Source: Verrucomicrobiota bacterium (GTDB lineage: Bacteria > Verrucomicrobiota > Verrucomicrobiia > Chthoniobacterales > Terrimicrobiaceae). Taken from it: a stretch of DNA of 64,000 nucleotides. Made by a program: the position numbers and the translations under genes. Below the pieces are notes generated by a model. It searched no databases. It was not told the DNA's origin and saw only the letters and a list, made by a program, of their open reading frames with translations. This document shows positions 35,932 through 45,122 of this stretch, one piece after another. The number at the start of each line of letters is the position of its first letter. Position 1 is the first letter of the stretch. The DNA is taken from NCBI GenBank assembly GCA_017305195.1, contig JAFKMU010000040.1, positions 62,001-126,000 of the forward strand, written 5' to 3'.

Positions 35932-37275
35932 CTAGCTACGAACATCGACCACGGCATCACCCTCATATACGTCTGAGGATGAGAACCTGGCCGCTCCTTT
36001 CACATCGAGACGCTTGCAGCGAATCAAGGACGGCACGCCACCCGCGAGAGCGGCGTCGAGCTGGTCGACCATCTTGAAGTGGTCGCCATCGAGATTGATC
36101 TCCGGCGGGATGCCATTGCGCTCGGGAGCGAGTACGGCGCGTCCATCCTCGGTGATGACATAGGCGTCCGAACGCAGAGCAAGCAGATCGGAGGTCGTCT
36201 TGACCGGGGCAAAGCGCGTACGCGGCACGACCACTGCGCCTGCATCGGCAAAGCACTCGATGGCCGCGCCCATGGCGGTCTCAAGCTGGTAGACGGCGGG
36301 CGATTTCTTGTCGCGCGGGTCGACGGTCTTCTTGTTTTTGATGACCGGGAGCGGGAGCAGGCCGCCATTGGCATCGAGGGCCTCGGCCAGAAGGTCCAGA
36401 CGGAGCCAGAGGTTGTTGGTATTAAAATAGCGATGCTTCGAGATGTCCTGAAAGGCATCCATGTCCTCATCCGGACACTGGGCGGACTCGCGCAGGAGCA
36501 GCTGGCCGTCCGTAGCGCGGCTGGCGAGATGGCCTCCCTTGCGGTCGGCGGCGGTGCGGGCCGTCACTTCCATGACGAACGGTTTGCCAGAAGCGGCGAA
36601 CCAGCCGAGCAGGCCGAGATCGAGGGTCGCACCGAGGTTGTCGGAATTGCTGACAAAAAGGTAGCGATACCCGGCGTCGAGAAGCTGCTGGAGCATGCCC
36701 GAGCCGAGAATGGCCGGGTACAGGTCGCCATGGCCCGGCGGGCACCATTCGTGATCCGGATTGGTCGGCCACTCGACCGGGGCCAGCGTGGCGGCGTCGA
36801 TCTTGGGCACCTTGTTCTGCATCAACTCGAGATCGGCCGGGGTGCCCAGCTCGGGGTATTTCGCCAAATGAGCCAGCGTGTCCTCGCTGGTGCTGAAGCT
36901 GTTCAGCAGGAGAAATTTCAGGTTCGACCCCGTGGCCTTGCGGGCGGCAAGCACCTGACGAACGATGAGATCGAGGAATGTCTGGCCGTCGCGCACGGGC
37001 AGGAGCGACTTGGCTTTTTCCAGTCCCATGCCTGTGCCGAGACCGCCGTTGAGCTTGAGCAGCACGGTCTTGGCGAGGAGATCCGGCGTGGCCTGGGTGG
37101 TCGCCACATCCTCGTAGAGAGGAAGGCCCTCGGCGGGCGTAATGGCGCTCTCGGGGATCAAGCCCGATTCATTGGCGGCCAGAAGGCCGTAGGAGCGTTC
37201 GAATGCTGCGATGGCCGCCTTGCTCAGGCCGGCCGATTCCATCTTTTGGCGGAAGGGGTCGAATGATGCTGACAT
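35932..37275 (-). CDS. UDP-glucose pyrophosphorylase, eukaryotic type
   Basis: A 447-residue cytosolic enzyme that makes UDP-glucose from UTP and glucose-1-phosphate. It belongs to the eukaryotic UGPase family (pfam01704), seen in LKLNGGLGTGMGLEKAKSLLPV, rather than the bacterial GalU family; NNLWLRLDLL and KFAPVKTTSDLLALRSD are typical. ATG 37275 begins the domain. It lies 7 bases downstream of the SRPBCC gene. Confidence 0.93.
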   Translation of the reverse strand: MSASFDPFRQKMESAGLSKAAIAAFERSYGLLAANESGLIPESAITPAEGLPLYEDVATTQATPDLLAKTVLLKLNGGLGTGMGLEKAKSLLPVRDGQTFLDLIVRQVLAARKATGSNLKFLLLNSFSTSEDTLAHLAKYPELGTPADLELMQNKVPKIDAATLAPVEWPTNPDHEWCPPGHGDLYPAILGSGMLQQLLDAGYRYLFVSNSDNLGATLDLGLLGWFAASGKPFVMEVTARTAADRKGGHLASRATDGQLLLRESAQCPDEDMDAFQDISKHRYFNTNNLWLRLDLLAEALDANGGLLPLPVIKNKKTVDPRDKKSPAVYQLETAMGAAIECFADAGAVVVPRTRFAPVKTTSDLLALRSDAYVITEDGRAVLAPERNGIPPEINLDGDHFKMVDQLDAALAGGVPSLIRCKRLDVKGAARFSSSDVYEGDAVVDVRS

Positions 37276-37282
37276 GAAAATA

Positions 37283-37888
37283 CTAGGAACCTGCGGCGCG
37301 GCGCTCGGCTTCGGCCTTGAGGGCGCGCACCGTGACCTTGGCCGAGGAGAGCGCTTCATTTTTGAGACCGGCGACGAGGTTGGTGATCGGAACCACGAGA
37401 TTGGTGTAGCAAAGAAGCGTCTGGTTGTTGCCGTAAGGCTCGATGCGCAGGGAGCCGGTGCTGGACCGGGCCAGCGGCGACTTTACCAGATTCCAGGCGA
37501 CTTCCTGGATATTACCCTTTTGCGAGTAGGTATTGTGCACGACGTAGGTTGCGCGCTGGATGATCGGCACCTTGACGGTGTATTGGACATCCTTGCTGCC
37601 GTCGGGGTAGGTCTCGATGACCTTGGCGGCGATCAGGCCCGGGGTGTATTGCGAGGCGGCAGGGTAATCGTTGAAAAGGTTCCACACCACGGACGGCGGG
37701 GCATTGACCACCTGGTAAAGCATGAGCTTCGGCCAGGGCGCTCCCTGGACGTTCTCACTTTTGACGACGATCTGGCCCTCGGCCAGTTCGTCCTGGGCGT
37801 ACTTGGGCACTTCACTGAGGATGTCCGCGGGGAGTGAAGCTACGGACACGGCAAAAGCCGCCAGGGGGAGGAGGAATCGCAACTTCAT
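37283..37888 (-). CDS. Exported SRPBCC/START-like protein
   Basis: A 201-residue protein with a signal peptide (1-21) and a START/polyketide-cyclase-like fold: VNAPPSVVWNLFNDYPAASQYTPG is the typical helix-grip entry, followed by alternating strands. It probably binds a hydrophobic ligand in the periplasm. Its relation to the neighbouring UGPase is unknown. Confidence 0.83.
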   Translation of the reverse strand: MKLRFLLPLAAFAVSVASLPADILSEVPKYAQDELAEGQIVVKSENVQGAPWPKLMLYQVVNAPPSVVWNLFNDYPAASQYTPGLIAAKVIETYPDGSKDVQYTVKVPIIQRATYVVHNTYSQKGNIQEVAWNLVKSPLARSSTGSLRIEPYGNNQTLLCYTNLVVPITNLVAGLKNEALSSAKVTVRALKAEAERRAAGS

Positions 37889-37963
37889 GGCGCAGTCATA
37901 CCCGAGTCCGCCGGTTTTGGCAAACCGGACGGACGGATAACGAAAATGAAGCTGCCGGGAGGA

Positions 37964-39733
37964 CTAAGCCTTGCGGGCGACCTGGATGCCCAGTTCGCGC
38001 AACTGGCGAGGCTCGGCTGGGGTCGGAGAGCTCATCATGAGGTCTTCGCCGCGGTTGTTCTTCGGGAACGCCACGACGTCGCGGATGTTCTCGGTGCCAA
38101 CTGCGAGCATGACCAGCCGGTCCACGCCGAGCGCGACGCCGCCATGCGGAGGAGCGCCGAAGCGGAAGGCCTTGAGCAGATGCGGGAAGAGAAGCTGCTG
38201 CTTCTCCGGCGAGATGCCAAGCACCTCGAAGAGCTTCGCCTGCAGTTCGGACTCATGAATACGGATGCTGCCGCCGCCGATTTCCACGCCGTTCAACACG
38301 ACGTCATAGGCCTGAGCGCGCACCTTGCCGTATTCGCCCGCCTCGATGAGCGCAACGTCATCGGCGTGCGGACGAGTGAAGGGATGGTGCACGGCGTTCC
38401 ACTTCTGCTCCTCGGCGTTGTAGGCGAGGAGCGGGAACTCGACGACCCAGAGGAACTCCAGGGCGTTCGGGTCCGTGATGAGCTTTTGCAGCTCCGCCAC
38501 GCGGAGGCGAATGCGGCCAAGCACGTTGCAAACGGTCTCCCAGTCGCCCGCGCCGAAAAGGATCAGGTCGCCCTCCTCGATGCCAAGCTGGCTGTTGAGC
38601 GCCTGCTTCTCCGCATCGGTGAGGAACTTCGCGATGGGCGACTTCCACTCGCCGTTCTCGACCTTGATGAAAGCGAGACCTTTCGCGCCATATTGCTTGG
38701 CGAGTTCGGTGAGGCCTTCGATCTGGCCGGTGGTGATACCGGCAAAGCCCTTGGCGTTGATCGCCTTCACAGTGCCGCCGTTATCGAGCGCGCCGCGGAA
38801 GACCTTGAATTCGCTGGCCTTGAAAACCTCGTCGAGCGTGATGAGCTCGAGGCCGAAGCGGCGGTCGGGCTTGTCGCTGCCGTAGCGGTTCATCGCGTCC
38901 TGATAGGTCATGCGAAGGAACGGACGCGGAATCTCCACGCCGCGCACTTCGCGGAAAATCTCGACGAGCAAGCCCTCGATCAACTCGATGATGTCCTCCT
39001 GCGTAATGAAGGAGGCTTCCAGGTCGACCTGGGTGAGCTCGGTGATGCGGTCCGCGCGCGGGTCCTCATCGCGGAAGCACTTGGCGATCTGGAAATAACG
39101 CTCCAGGCCAGCCACCATGAGGAGCTGTTTGTACTGCTGCGGAGACTGCGACAGAGCGTAAAAGCTGCCGGGGAAAATACGGCTCGGCACGAGGAACTCG
39201 CGGGCGCCCTCGGGCGTGCTCTTCGACAGGACCGGCGTCTCGATTTCCAGGAAGCCCTGGCGATCGAAGTAATCGCGGGTCGTCTTCACCACCTTGTGGC
39301 GGACGGTGAGGTTGCGCACCATCGCCGGGCGGCGGAGGTCGAGATAGCGATGCTCGAGGCGGAGGTCTTCGTTGACCGAATCCTCATCGAGCGGGAAAGG
39401 CAATACGTCGGCCTTGTTGAGAATGACGAGCGTGTCGGCCACGATCTCGATCTCGCCGGTGGCGAGCTTGGTATTCTCAGTGCCGGTGAGGCGCGGTGCC
39501 ACGATGCCGGAGACCTGGACGACGTCCTCGACGCGGAGACCGTGGGCAGCAGAGGCCGCCTCGGCATGTTCCTCGGGACGGAAAACCACCTGGGTGATGC
39601 CATTGCGGTCGCGGAGATCGATGAAAACCACCCCGCCGTGGTCACGACGGGAATCCACCCAACCGCAGAGGGTGACGCGCGAACCCGAGTCCGCCTTGCG
39701 CAAAGCGCCGCAATGATGTGTGCGATAAGTCAT
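37964..39733 (-). CDS. aspS: Aspartyl-tRNA synthetase
   Basis: A 589-residue bacterial-type class II synthetase: N-terminal OB domain (residues 1-105), class II core with QSPQQYKQLLM and FRDEDPRADR (motif 2), GAD domain insert (about 290-430), and motif 3 PPHGGVALGVDRLVML. The usual bacterial length is about 590. ATG 39733 fits the OB start (MTYRTHHCGAL). It lies about 70 bp downstream of hisS on the same strand. Confidence 0.98.
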   Translation of the reverse strand: MTYRTHHCGALRKADSGSRVTLCGWVDSRRDHGGVVFIDLRDRNGITQVVFRPEEHAEAASAAHGLRVEDVVQVSGIVAPRLTGTENTKLATGEIEIVADTLVILNKADVLPFPLDEDSVNEDLRLEHRYLDLRRPAMVRNLTVRHKVVKTTRDYFDRQGFLEIETPVLSKSTPEGAREFLVPSRIFPGSFYALSQSPQQYKQLLMVAGLERYFQIAKCFRDEDPRADRITELTQVDLEASFITQEDIIELIEGLLVEIFREVRGVEIPRPFLRMTYQDAMNRYGSDKPDRRFGLELITLDEVFKASEFKVFRGALDNGGTVKAINAKGFAGITTGQIEGLTELAKQYGAKGLAFIKVENGEWKSPIAKFLTDAEKQALNSQLGIEEGDLILFGAGDWETVCNVLGRIRLRVAELQKLITDPNALEFLWVVEFPLLAYNAEEQKWNAVHHPFTRPHADDVALIEAGEYGKVRAQAYDVVLNGVEIGGGSIRIHESELQAKLFEVLGISPEKQQLLFPHLLKAFRFGAPPHGGVALGVDRLVMLAVGTENIRDVVAFPKNNRGEDLMMSSPTPAEPRQLRELGIQVARKA

Positions 39734-39806
39734 AAAATCAGAAAAACAAACCACAGAGAGCGCGGTCGGCACAGAACTCGTCGCTGTGCTCCCGTGTTCT
39801 CTGTGG

Positions 39807-41066
39807 TCAAAGGGAGTTTTCGCCGCTTTTCAGCCAATCCGCAAGTCCGCTTTGCGGCACCTGCACCTCCTGCCGGGTGGCGAGGGTTTTCACCTTCACC
39901 TCGGGCCATTCACCACCAACGACCACGGCGAATTTCGCCCCCAGTCCCTCGGCAGCCTGGAATTGCTTCCCGACTTTGGCTCCGGCGAGGGAGAAATCGG
40001 CCTTCCATCCGGCATCGCGCAAGGCCTGCACGGTCTGCAAACCCTCCGCCCGGCGGGTGGCGTCGGCGATGATGACGTAGACATCGACCGGGGCGTCCGC
40101 CGCCAACGCGGCAGCCATGCGCTCGGCGGCCTTGGGCGTTTCGCCGATGAAATTGGCCAGCACCACGTCGCCCATGCCGAAGCCCATGGCGGAGAGATTC
40201 GCCGCGCCGTCGCTCAGCCCGGCGATGAGGTCATCGTAACGTCCCCCACCCGCGAGGGCGCGCATGGATTTCGACCGGTCAAAAACCTCGAAAACGACTC
40301 CTGTGTAGTAGGCGAGTCCGCGAACGATGGAGAGGTCGACCTCGACGTAACCGGCGAGCCCGCGGGCGGTCAGCTCCTCGATGAGCGGGCGGAAGGAGTC
40401 CGGACTGCCTGAGGCGATGAAGGCCTTCAGGTCGTCCACGGTGAGCCCGGCGGGAGCGAGCTTGGCGTTGAGGGAATCGGGCGACTCGCGCTCGATCTTG
40501 TCGGCAGCCTGGAGCACGGTGCCGAAATGCGCCTTGGGAACACCCCGGGCGGCGAGGAAATCCATCCACGCCTTGCGGTCGCTGAGCCGAACGACGAAAT
40601 CCTCCGGGCCAAAGCCAAAGGCACGCACCAGATCAATGCCGAGGGCCAGCACCTCGGCATCGGCGGCTGGGCCGGTTTCGCCGATGAGGTCGCAATTCAG
40701 CTGGATAAACTCGCGCAGGCGGCCTTTTTGCTGGCGCTCGTAGCGGAAGAACGTGCTGGAAGAGAACCACTTGATGGGTTTTTTGTACTGCTTTTCCCGG
40801 GCAGCCACCATGCGGGCCAGCGTGGGCGTCATCTCGGGACGCAAGGCGACGGGACGCCCTCCGCGATCCTCGAAGCTGTAAAGCTGCTGCATGATCTCCG
40901 CACCGCTCTCGTTCTTCTTGGCGTAAAGCTCGACGCTTTCCAGGGTCGGGCCGTCGTACTCGACGAAGCCGTAACGGCGGGCGACGGAGCGCCAGGTATT
41001 CAGGATGTAGTTGCGGCGGGCGCAATCTTCCGGTGGGAAGTCCCGGAAGCCAGGTAGATTCTGCAT
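39807..41066 (-). CDS. hisS: Histidyl-tRNA synthetase
   Basis: A 419-residue class II synthetase. Motif 1-2 region GFRDFPPEDCARRNYI and FRYERQQKGRLREFIQLNCDLIG are present, with the histidine-specific GLAYYTG motif and a C-terminal anticodon-binding domain (about 320-415). Near the usual HisS length. ATG 41066 gives the standard N-terminus. Confidence 0.98.
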   Translation of the reverse strand: MQNLPGFRDFPPEDCARRNYILNTWRSVARRYGFVEYDGPTLESVELYAKKNESGAEIMQQLYSFEDRGGRPVALRPEMTPTLARMVAAREKQYKKPIKWFSSSTFFRYERQQKGRLREFIQLNCDLIGETGPAADAEVLALGIDLVRAFGFGPEDFVVRLSDRKAWMDFLAARGVPKAHFGTVLQAADKIERESPDSLNAKLAPAGLTVDDLKAFIASGSPDSFRPLIEELTARGLAGYVEVDLSIVRGLAYYTGVVFEVFDRSKSMRALAGGGRYDDLIAGLSDGAANLSAMGFGMGDVVLANFIGETPKAAERMAAALAADAPVDVYVIIADATRRAEGLQTVQALRDAGWKADFSLAGAKVGKQFQAAEGLGAKFAVVVGGEWPEVKVKTLATRQEVQVPQSGLADWLKSGENSL

Positions 41067-41114
41067 GGGTAAAGACGGACAGTCTTAGCGGAGGCCGGGC
41101 CGGGAGGCAACCTG

Positions 41115-42092
41115 TCAGCGCAGGTCGATCACGACCTTGCCCGAGCGCTGCCCCTCGGCAGCCTCCGCGAGAGCAGCCTGGATGTCGTCCAGCGAGTAGG
41201 TCTTGTGAACAGGAAGCGTGAGCTTGCCTCCAACAATCATGGTTGCGAGAACGCCAAGCGTCTCTTCCTTCTGGGCCAGCGTCGCGTCGTAGCGCCAATT
41301 CCGCAGCCAGAAGCCTCGGAAGTTGATCTCCCGAAAAATCAGCAGGCCATTGGGAATCTTGAGCGGCTGGCGGCCCATGGCTCCATAGGTCACATGAGTT
41401 CCCCGGTCGGCGAGGGCATTGGCGAGATTGAGAGCGCTGGCACCTCCGACGGCATTGAGGGCGAGACGCGGGCGGGAGCCGTCGCAAAGGTCTTCCACGG
41501 ATGCGCGCAGGTCGGTTTCTTCAGTGACCACGGCATCAGCTCCGAGCGCCTTGAGTTCGTCGATCAACTCCGGGCGGCGAACGACATTGAGCGTCTTGAG
41601 GCCTCGGGCGCGGGCGATTTGAATCACGGAGCGGCCGACGGCAGAGTTGGCCGCATTTTGCACCACCCAGTCACCGGGGTGAAGGTCGACGCAATCCTTG
41701 AGCATGAACCACGCGGTCACGGGATTCACGAGCAGCATCGAGGCCTGGACGACGTCGGTTTCCGCCGGGATCTTGACGAGATCATCCTCGCGCAACACCC
41801 GATACTGCGCCCAGTTACCGCTGGTCAGCGGAACGACAAGATCGCCGACCGCGAAACGCGTGGCGTCCGGCCCGAGTTCCTCGACACGCCCGACGGCTTC
41901 ATTGCCAATGACGGCGGGAAGCTCCGGGAGTTCGCCATACGTCCCCTCGATCACATTCAGATCGGCGGGATTGATGGGCGACGCGAGAATGCGAATGAGC
42001 ACCTCGCCCGCCGCGGGCTTGGGGACCTCCTGCTCAACGACGCGCAAGGTGTCGCTGGCGGGACCGAAAGAGGAAAGTTGGGCCGCCTTCAT
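41115..42092 (-). CDS. MDR-family enoyl/quinone reductase
   Basis: A 325-residue zinc-independent medium-chain dehydrogenase/reductase. It resembles mitochondrial trans-2-enoyl-CoA reductase MECR: GPASDTLRVVE, PINPADLNVIEG, NAANSAVGRSVIQIAR (NADPH fold) and LRNWRYD. The structural and catalytic zinc ligands of alcohol dehydrogenases are missing. Likely reduces enoyl thioesters or quinones; substrate unproven. ATG 42092 is preferred to an in-frame GTG at 42101. Confidence 0.9.
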   Translation of the reverse strand: MKAAQLSSFGPASDTLRVVEQEVPKPAAGEVLIRILASPINPADLNVIEGTYGELPELPAVIGNEAVGRVEELGPDATRFAVGDLVVPLTSGNWAQYRVLREDDLVKIPAETDVVQASMLLVNPVTAWFMLKDCVDLHPGDWVVQNAANSAVGRSVIQIARARGLKTLNVVRRPELIDELKALGADAVVTEETDLRASVEDLCDGSRPRLALNAVGGASALNLANALADRGTHVTYGAMGRQPLKIPNGLLIFREINFRGFWLRNWRYDATLAQKEETLGVLATMIVGGKLTLPVHKTYSLDDIQAALAEAAEGQRSGKVVIDLR

Positions 42093-42104
42093 GACCGGCA
42101 CAGG

Positions 42105-42596
42105 CTAAAAGACGCCTGCGATCCAGTTCTGGTCGTACCACTCATCCGGCCAGGCGTACGGGAACGGCCCGACACCCATGTAATACGGATCGGCAAAGAA
42201 CGGATCGGTCCTCCACTTGCCCTGGCCGCCGGTCTGGCTGCGCTCGGTCGCCTCGAAGAACCCGACGGACTTGCCCAGGTAGTTCACGAGGTCGGCGCTG
42301 GCCCCGGCGTTCATCAGCTGGTTGAGCTGATCATCCGTGAGCGTGTAGGGAGCGTGGGTGCTCTGGATGTAGGTGAGAATGACGGGCGACGGCACGCCCT
42401 TCTTCAGCAGGCCGAGGATGTCGCCGAAATCCAGAATGCGGTGGTTCGCGATCTTCGCATACGTGCGGCTGTCGACGCCCATCGCCTCCAGCTTGGCGAG
42501 GACTGGCGGGTTGCCGGTATGCCGGGGAGCGGTGGTGGCGCAGGAGGCCAGGACAGCGGCGGCGAGGGTCGCGACGAAGAACCGGAGAGCGATCAT
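42105..42596 (-). CDS. Small putative lipoprotein
   Basis: A 163-residue protein with a signal peptide and lipobox VLASC (Cys at about 19). The body is helical (GVDSRTYAKIANHRILDFGDI..) and the C-terminal third is aromatic and acidic (FFADPYYMGVGPFPYAWPDEWYDQNW). No family recognised. It begins 53 bases downstream of the PgpA-type gene on the same strand. Confidence 0.78.
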   Translation of the reverse strand: MIALRFFVATLAAAVLASCATTAPRHTGNPPVLAKLEAMGVDSRTYAKIANHRILDFGDILGLLKKGVPSPVILTYIQSTHAPYTLTDDQLNQLMNAGASADLVNYLGKSVGFFEATERSQTGGQGKWRTDPFFADPYYMGVGPFPYAWPDEWYDQNWIAGVF

Positions 42597-42649
42597 GCCC
42601 CCTTCCCTAGCCAACGAGACGGCCACACGCCATGAAAATCGGCAGCGCG

Positions 42650-43582
42650 CTAAAGAACCCGATACCCGAGCCAGACCACCGCCGCAGCATAAAGAGCCGC
42701 CACCAGATCGTCCCATACGATGGTGCCGGGCCAATTGCGGCGCTCGACCCATTTCACGCCCCACTTGAAGATGTCGAAGACGCGAAACGCCAGCACGCCC
42801 CACAGCACCGCCGCCCAGGTGTGGGCAGGAAGCAAGGCCCAGACAAGCGACAGCCCGGCAACCTCATCGAGGACAAATTCCTTCGGATCATCCGACTGAA
42901 ATCGCCGGGCCGACCATTTCTCCAAGACAAAACATCCCCATGTTGCCGCCACGGTCACCGCAAGCCAGAGAAGCTGAAAGGCCAGTGCGGGCATCAGCCA
43001 AACCGTGAGCAATCCCAGCGGAGCCATTCCGAGACAGGCCACGGTGGCAGGCATGATGGGAAAGAGCCCTGTCCCGAAATAGGTCACGGTAAGCAGCCGG
43101 GCCGCCTCTCCAGCTCCGGCACGCGAAACATTCCCCCCATCAGCCACGGCGAACCACTCCGAATTTCCCGGGTATTTTGCCGAGGTCAGGCGATCCGCCA
43201 CTGCCTGCGAAACCAATCGATGGGCGAGAAACCGCCCCGCTCGGGAGTTCTCCGGGAACCAGCCCTCCACCCACTCGCGCAGAGAGACATAGCGTCGTGC
43301 GGGATTTTTCCGACAACATTCCCCAGAGTTTACAACGGACCGGCACACCGCCACCTGGGCGAATCGAGCCGCGTGCGTCAGATGGACATTCTCTTCTCCA
43401 GGACGATAGATGACCGAGAGGTCGGCCTCCCCATCGACGAGCGACAATCCGTTTTCGGAAGCAGCCTTCAGGGCCGCATCTGCGGGCACGCCGTGAAAGG
43501 ACACACTCCGCACCTCAGGCGCGAATGCCTTGAGCCGACGAGTGAGAGAGGAGATTTCTGCAACGAGCCGTGGATCGGTCAC
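42650..43582 (-). CDS. pgpA: Phosphatidylglycerophosphatase A with N-terminal extension
   Basis: A 310-residue protein. The PgpA domain is the C-terminal half (about 163-310): membrane segments, DEVAG at 239-243 and FRVFDIFKWGVKWVERRNWPGTIVWDDL. It dephosphorylates phosphatidylglycerophosphate. The N-terminal 160 residues are an extra soluble domain of unknown function containing a Cys cluster (VCRSVVNSGECCRKN); bacterial PgpA alone is about 160 residues. The start is GTG 43582, coupled to the DUF3108 stop (GTGA). Confidence 0.87.
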   Translation of the reverse strand: MTDPRLVAEISSLTRRLKAFAPEVRSVSFHGVPADAALKAASENGLSLVDGEADLSVIYRPGEENVHLTHAARFAQVAVCRSVVNSGECCRKNPARRYVSLREWVEGWFPENSRAGRFLAHRLVSQAVADRLTSAKYPGNSEWFAVADGGNVSRAGAGEAARLLTVTYFGTGLFPIMPATVACLGMAPLGLLTVWLMPALAFQLLWLAVTVAATWGCFVLEKWSARRFQSDDPKEFVLDEVAGLSLVWALLPAHTWAAVLWGVLAFRVFDIFKWGVKWVERRNWPGTIVWDDLVAALYAAAVVWLGYRVL

Positions 43583-44427
43583 GGAAGAGTGCTACCATCC
43601 TGGAACCTCACATTGGCAAGCTCTCCGAACACGTAGCCAATAAAAATATCCACCTCGGCACGCAGCGGCATGCGGTATTGATCGTCGGAAAGCCAGACCA
43701 CGCCGCGCTTGAATTTGCGATGCGGTTCCAGGCCAAACTTCCCGTCCTTGCGCGTAATGCGCTGGGGCTTGAACTCCAGCTTGATCGCATCGTGCGTCTT
43801 GCCGTCGATGGTGATCTTCTCGCGCTTGAGGACGGTCAGCTCCGTAAAAAAGGCGGAGTCGCCGGGATAAAGGTTGATGACGATCTTGTCCCCGTCGGCG
43901 AGACGCTGGCTGCGCACGAAGAACATTCCCGCCACCATATCCCAGATCGGCTCGATCTTGATCTTCTTCCACTTCTCCGGCTTGCCGGGTTTCGATTCCC
44001 GGTGCCGCCAGAACCCGTCGGAGCGGAATTCGCCACGCGTGGTGATGGTGCGCTTGGCGTACTTTTCCACCTGATCAAAGACCGTGGGCCGAAAGGTATC
44101 CGCATAGAATTCCGCGTGATGGGTGGCATCCAGCGACCAGAGCGTGCGAGCCAGGCCCGTGGTGCCGCCGGAGACATCGACGACGTACTTGTCGTCTTTT
44201 TTCTCCAAGGTTGCCTTCGCCCGCGCCGCCTCGATATCGGACCACCCGAAGCGGAACTCGCCCGTGAAAGGCGGGATGTCCGGAAAGCCCCCCTTCGTCA
44301 GCGGGGTAATCTTGCCCGCCCACGGTTCACCAGCCGCGTACCCCGCCACAGGCAGGAACAACGCAGCTGCGAGCGCAACGATCAGGCCGAGGGAACGACC
44401 GGCTGCAAGTTTGCCGAGGGTAGCCAT
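43579..44427 (-). CDS. Exported DUF3108 protein
   Basis: A 282-residue protein with an N-terminal signal peptide (about 1-31) and an all-beta body resembling the DUF3108 family of periplasmic proteins, which have no proven function. A GDKIVINLYPGDSAFFTELTVLKREKITIDGKTHDAIKLEF-like stretch is typical. Its start overlaps the upstream BatE-like gene by 46 bases. Confidence 0.83.
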   Translation of the reverse strand: MATLGKLAAGRSLGLIVALAAALFLPVAGYAAGEPWAGKITPLTKGGFPDIPPFTGEFRFGWSDIEAARAKATLEKKDDKYVVDVSGGTTGLARTLWSLDATHHAEFYADTFRPTVFDQVEKYAKRTITTRGEFRSDGFWRHRESKPGKPEKWKKIKIEPIWDMVAGMFFVRSQRLADGDKIVINLYPGDSAFFTELTVLKREKITIDGKTHDAIKLEFKPQRITRKDGKFGLEPHRKFKRGVVWLSDDQYRMPLRAEVDIFIGYVFGELANVRFQDGSTLP

Positions 44428-45122
44428 CCTTTTTCTCCAGCAGGAGATTCGCAGTAGGTCCACTCTCCGCGCTTGCTGATGATGCGAACGCACGAGGCCG
44501 GGGGCAGGTTCGTGAGCGTGGGTGATTGATCCGCCGGAGCGTCGAGGAGGGCGACCGGCTTGGCGCTGATGACCACACCATCATTGCGCTGAGCCCAGGC
44601 CGGCTCGGAAATCAGCGCCGCCGCCGCAAGCGCTCCGCCGATCACGACCAGCACCACCCCGACAACCACGCCAAGGCCTCCGCGCCGGAAGACCAGCAGC
44701 CCCACCGCGAGAAACGCGCCGAACCAAAAAAGCACGCTGCCCACTGTGATGACCGTGACGAAAGGCACATACTGGCTGACCTTGTCGAAGATGCTTTCCT
44801 TCCCGACCGGCAAACCTTGCGAACGCTCGATCTCGGACAGCGCAATCTTCGCATCGCTCATGCGAGGGTCGAGGAGGAGAGCGCGACGGAAGTTCAGCGC
44901 GGCAGCCGGGCGATTGCCCGCCTTCATCTCCGCCATGGCGAGATTGTAGTACAGACCAGAGCTTGGCAGCGTTGCCACCGCCGTCTCATAGCCGCGAGCC
45001 GCAGCCTGGTAATCGCCCCTGGCATAAGCCGCCGCCGCATCCTCGGCCGGACCAGCCTGCACGCGGCTGGCGAGCGTTGCCGCCGCGAGAGCGACCAATA
45101 GGAGTGTGTTAAGCCTGCGCAT
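44382..45122 (-). CDS. batE: BatE-like TPR/SH3 protein
   Basis: A 246-residue membrane protein: signal peptide 1-23, TPR repeats (about 24-110), two membrane helices (about 115-165) and a C-terminal bacterial SH3 domain (about 180-240). TPR-plus-SH3 is the BatE layout. Its start overlaps the batD 3' end by 14 bases. The upstream frames are out of phase with the signal peptide. Confidence 0.8.
   Translation of the reverse strand: MRRLNTLLLVALAAATLASRVQAGPAEDAAAAYARGDYQAAARGYETAVATLPSSGLYYNLAMAEMKAGNRPAAALNFRRALLLDPRMSDAKIALSEIERSQGLPVGKESIFDKVSQYVPFVTVITVGSVLFWFGAFLAVGLLVFRRGGLGVVVGVVLVVIGGALAAAALISEPAWAQRNDGVVISAKPVALLDAPADQSPTLTNLPPASCVRIISKRGEWTYCESPAGEKGWLPSANLQPVVPSA

Noticed and set aside
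37946-40072. Plus-strand frame of 708 codons
   Set aside because: Antisense to aspS and hisS, both clearly real.
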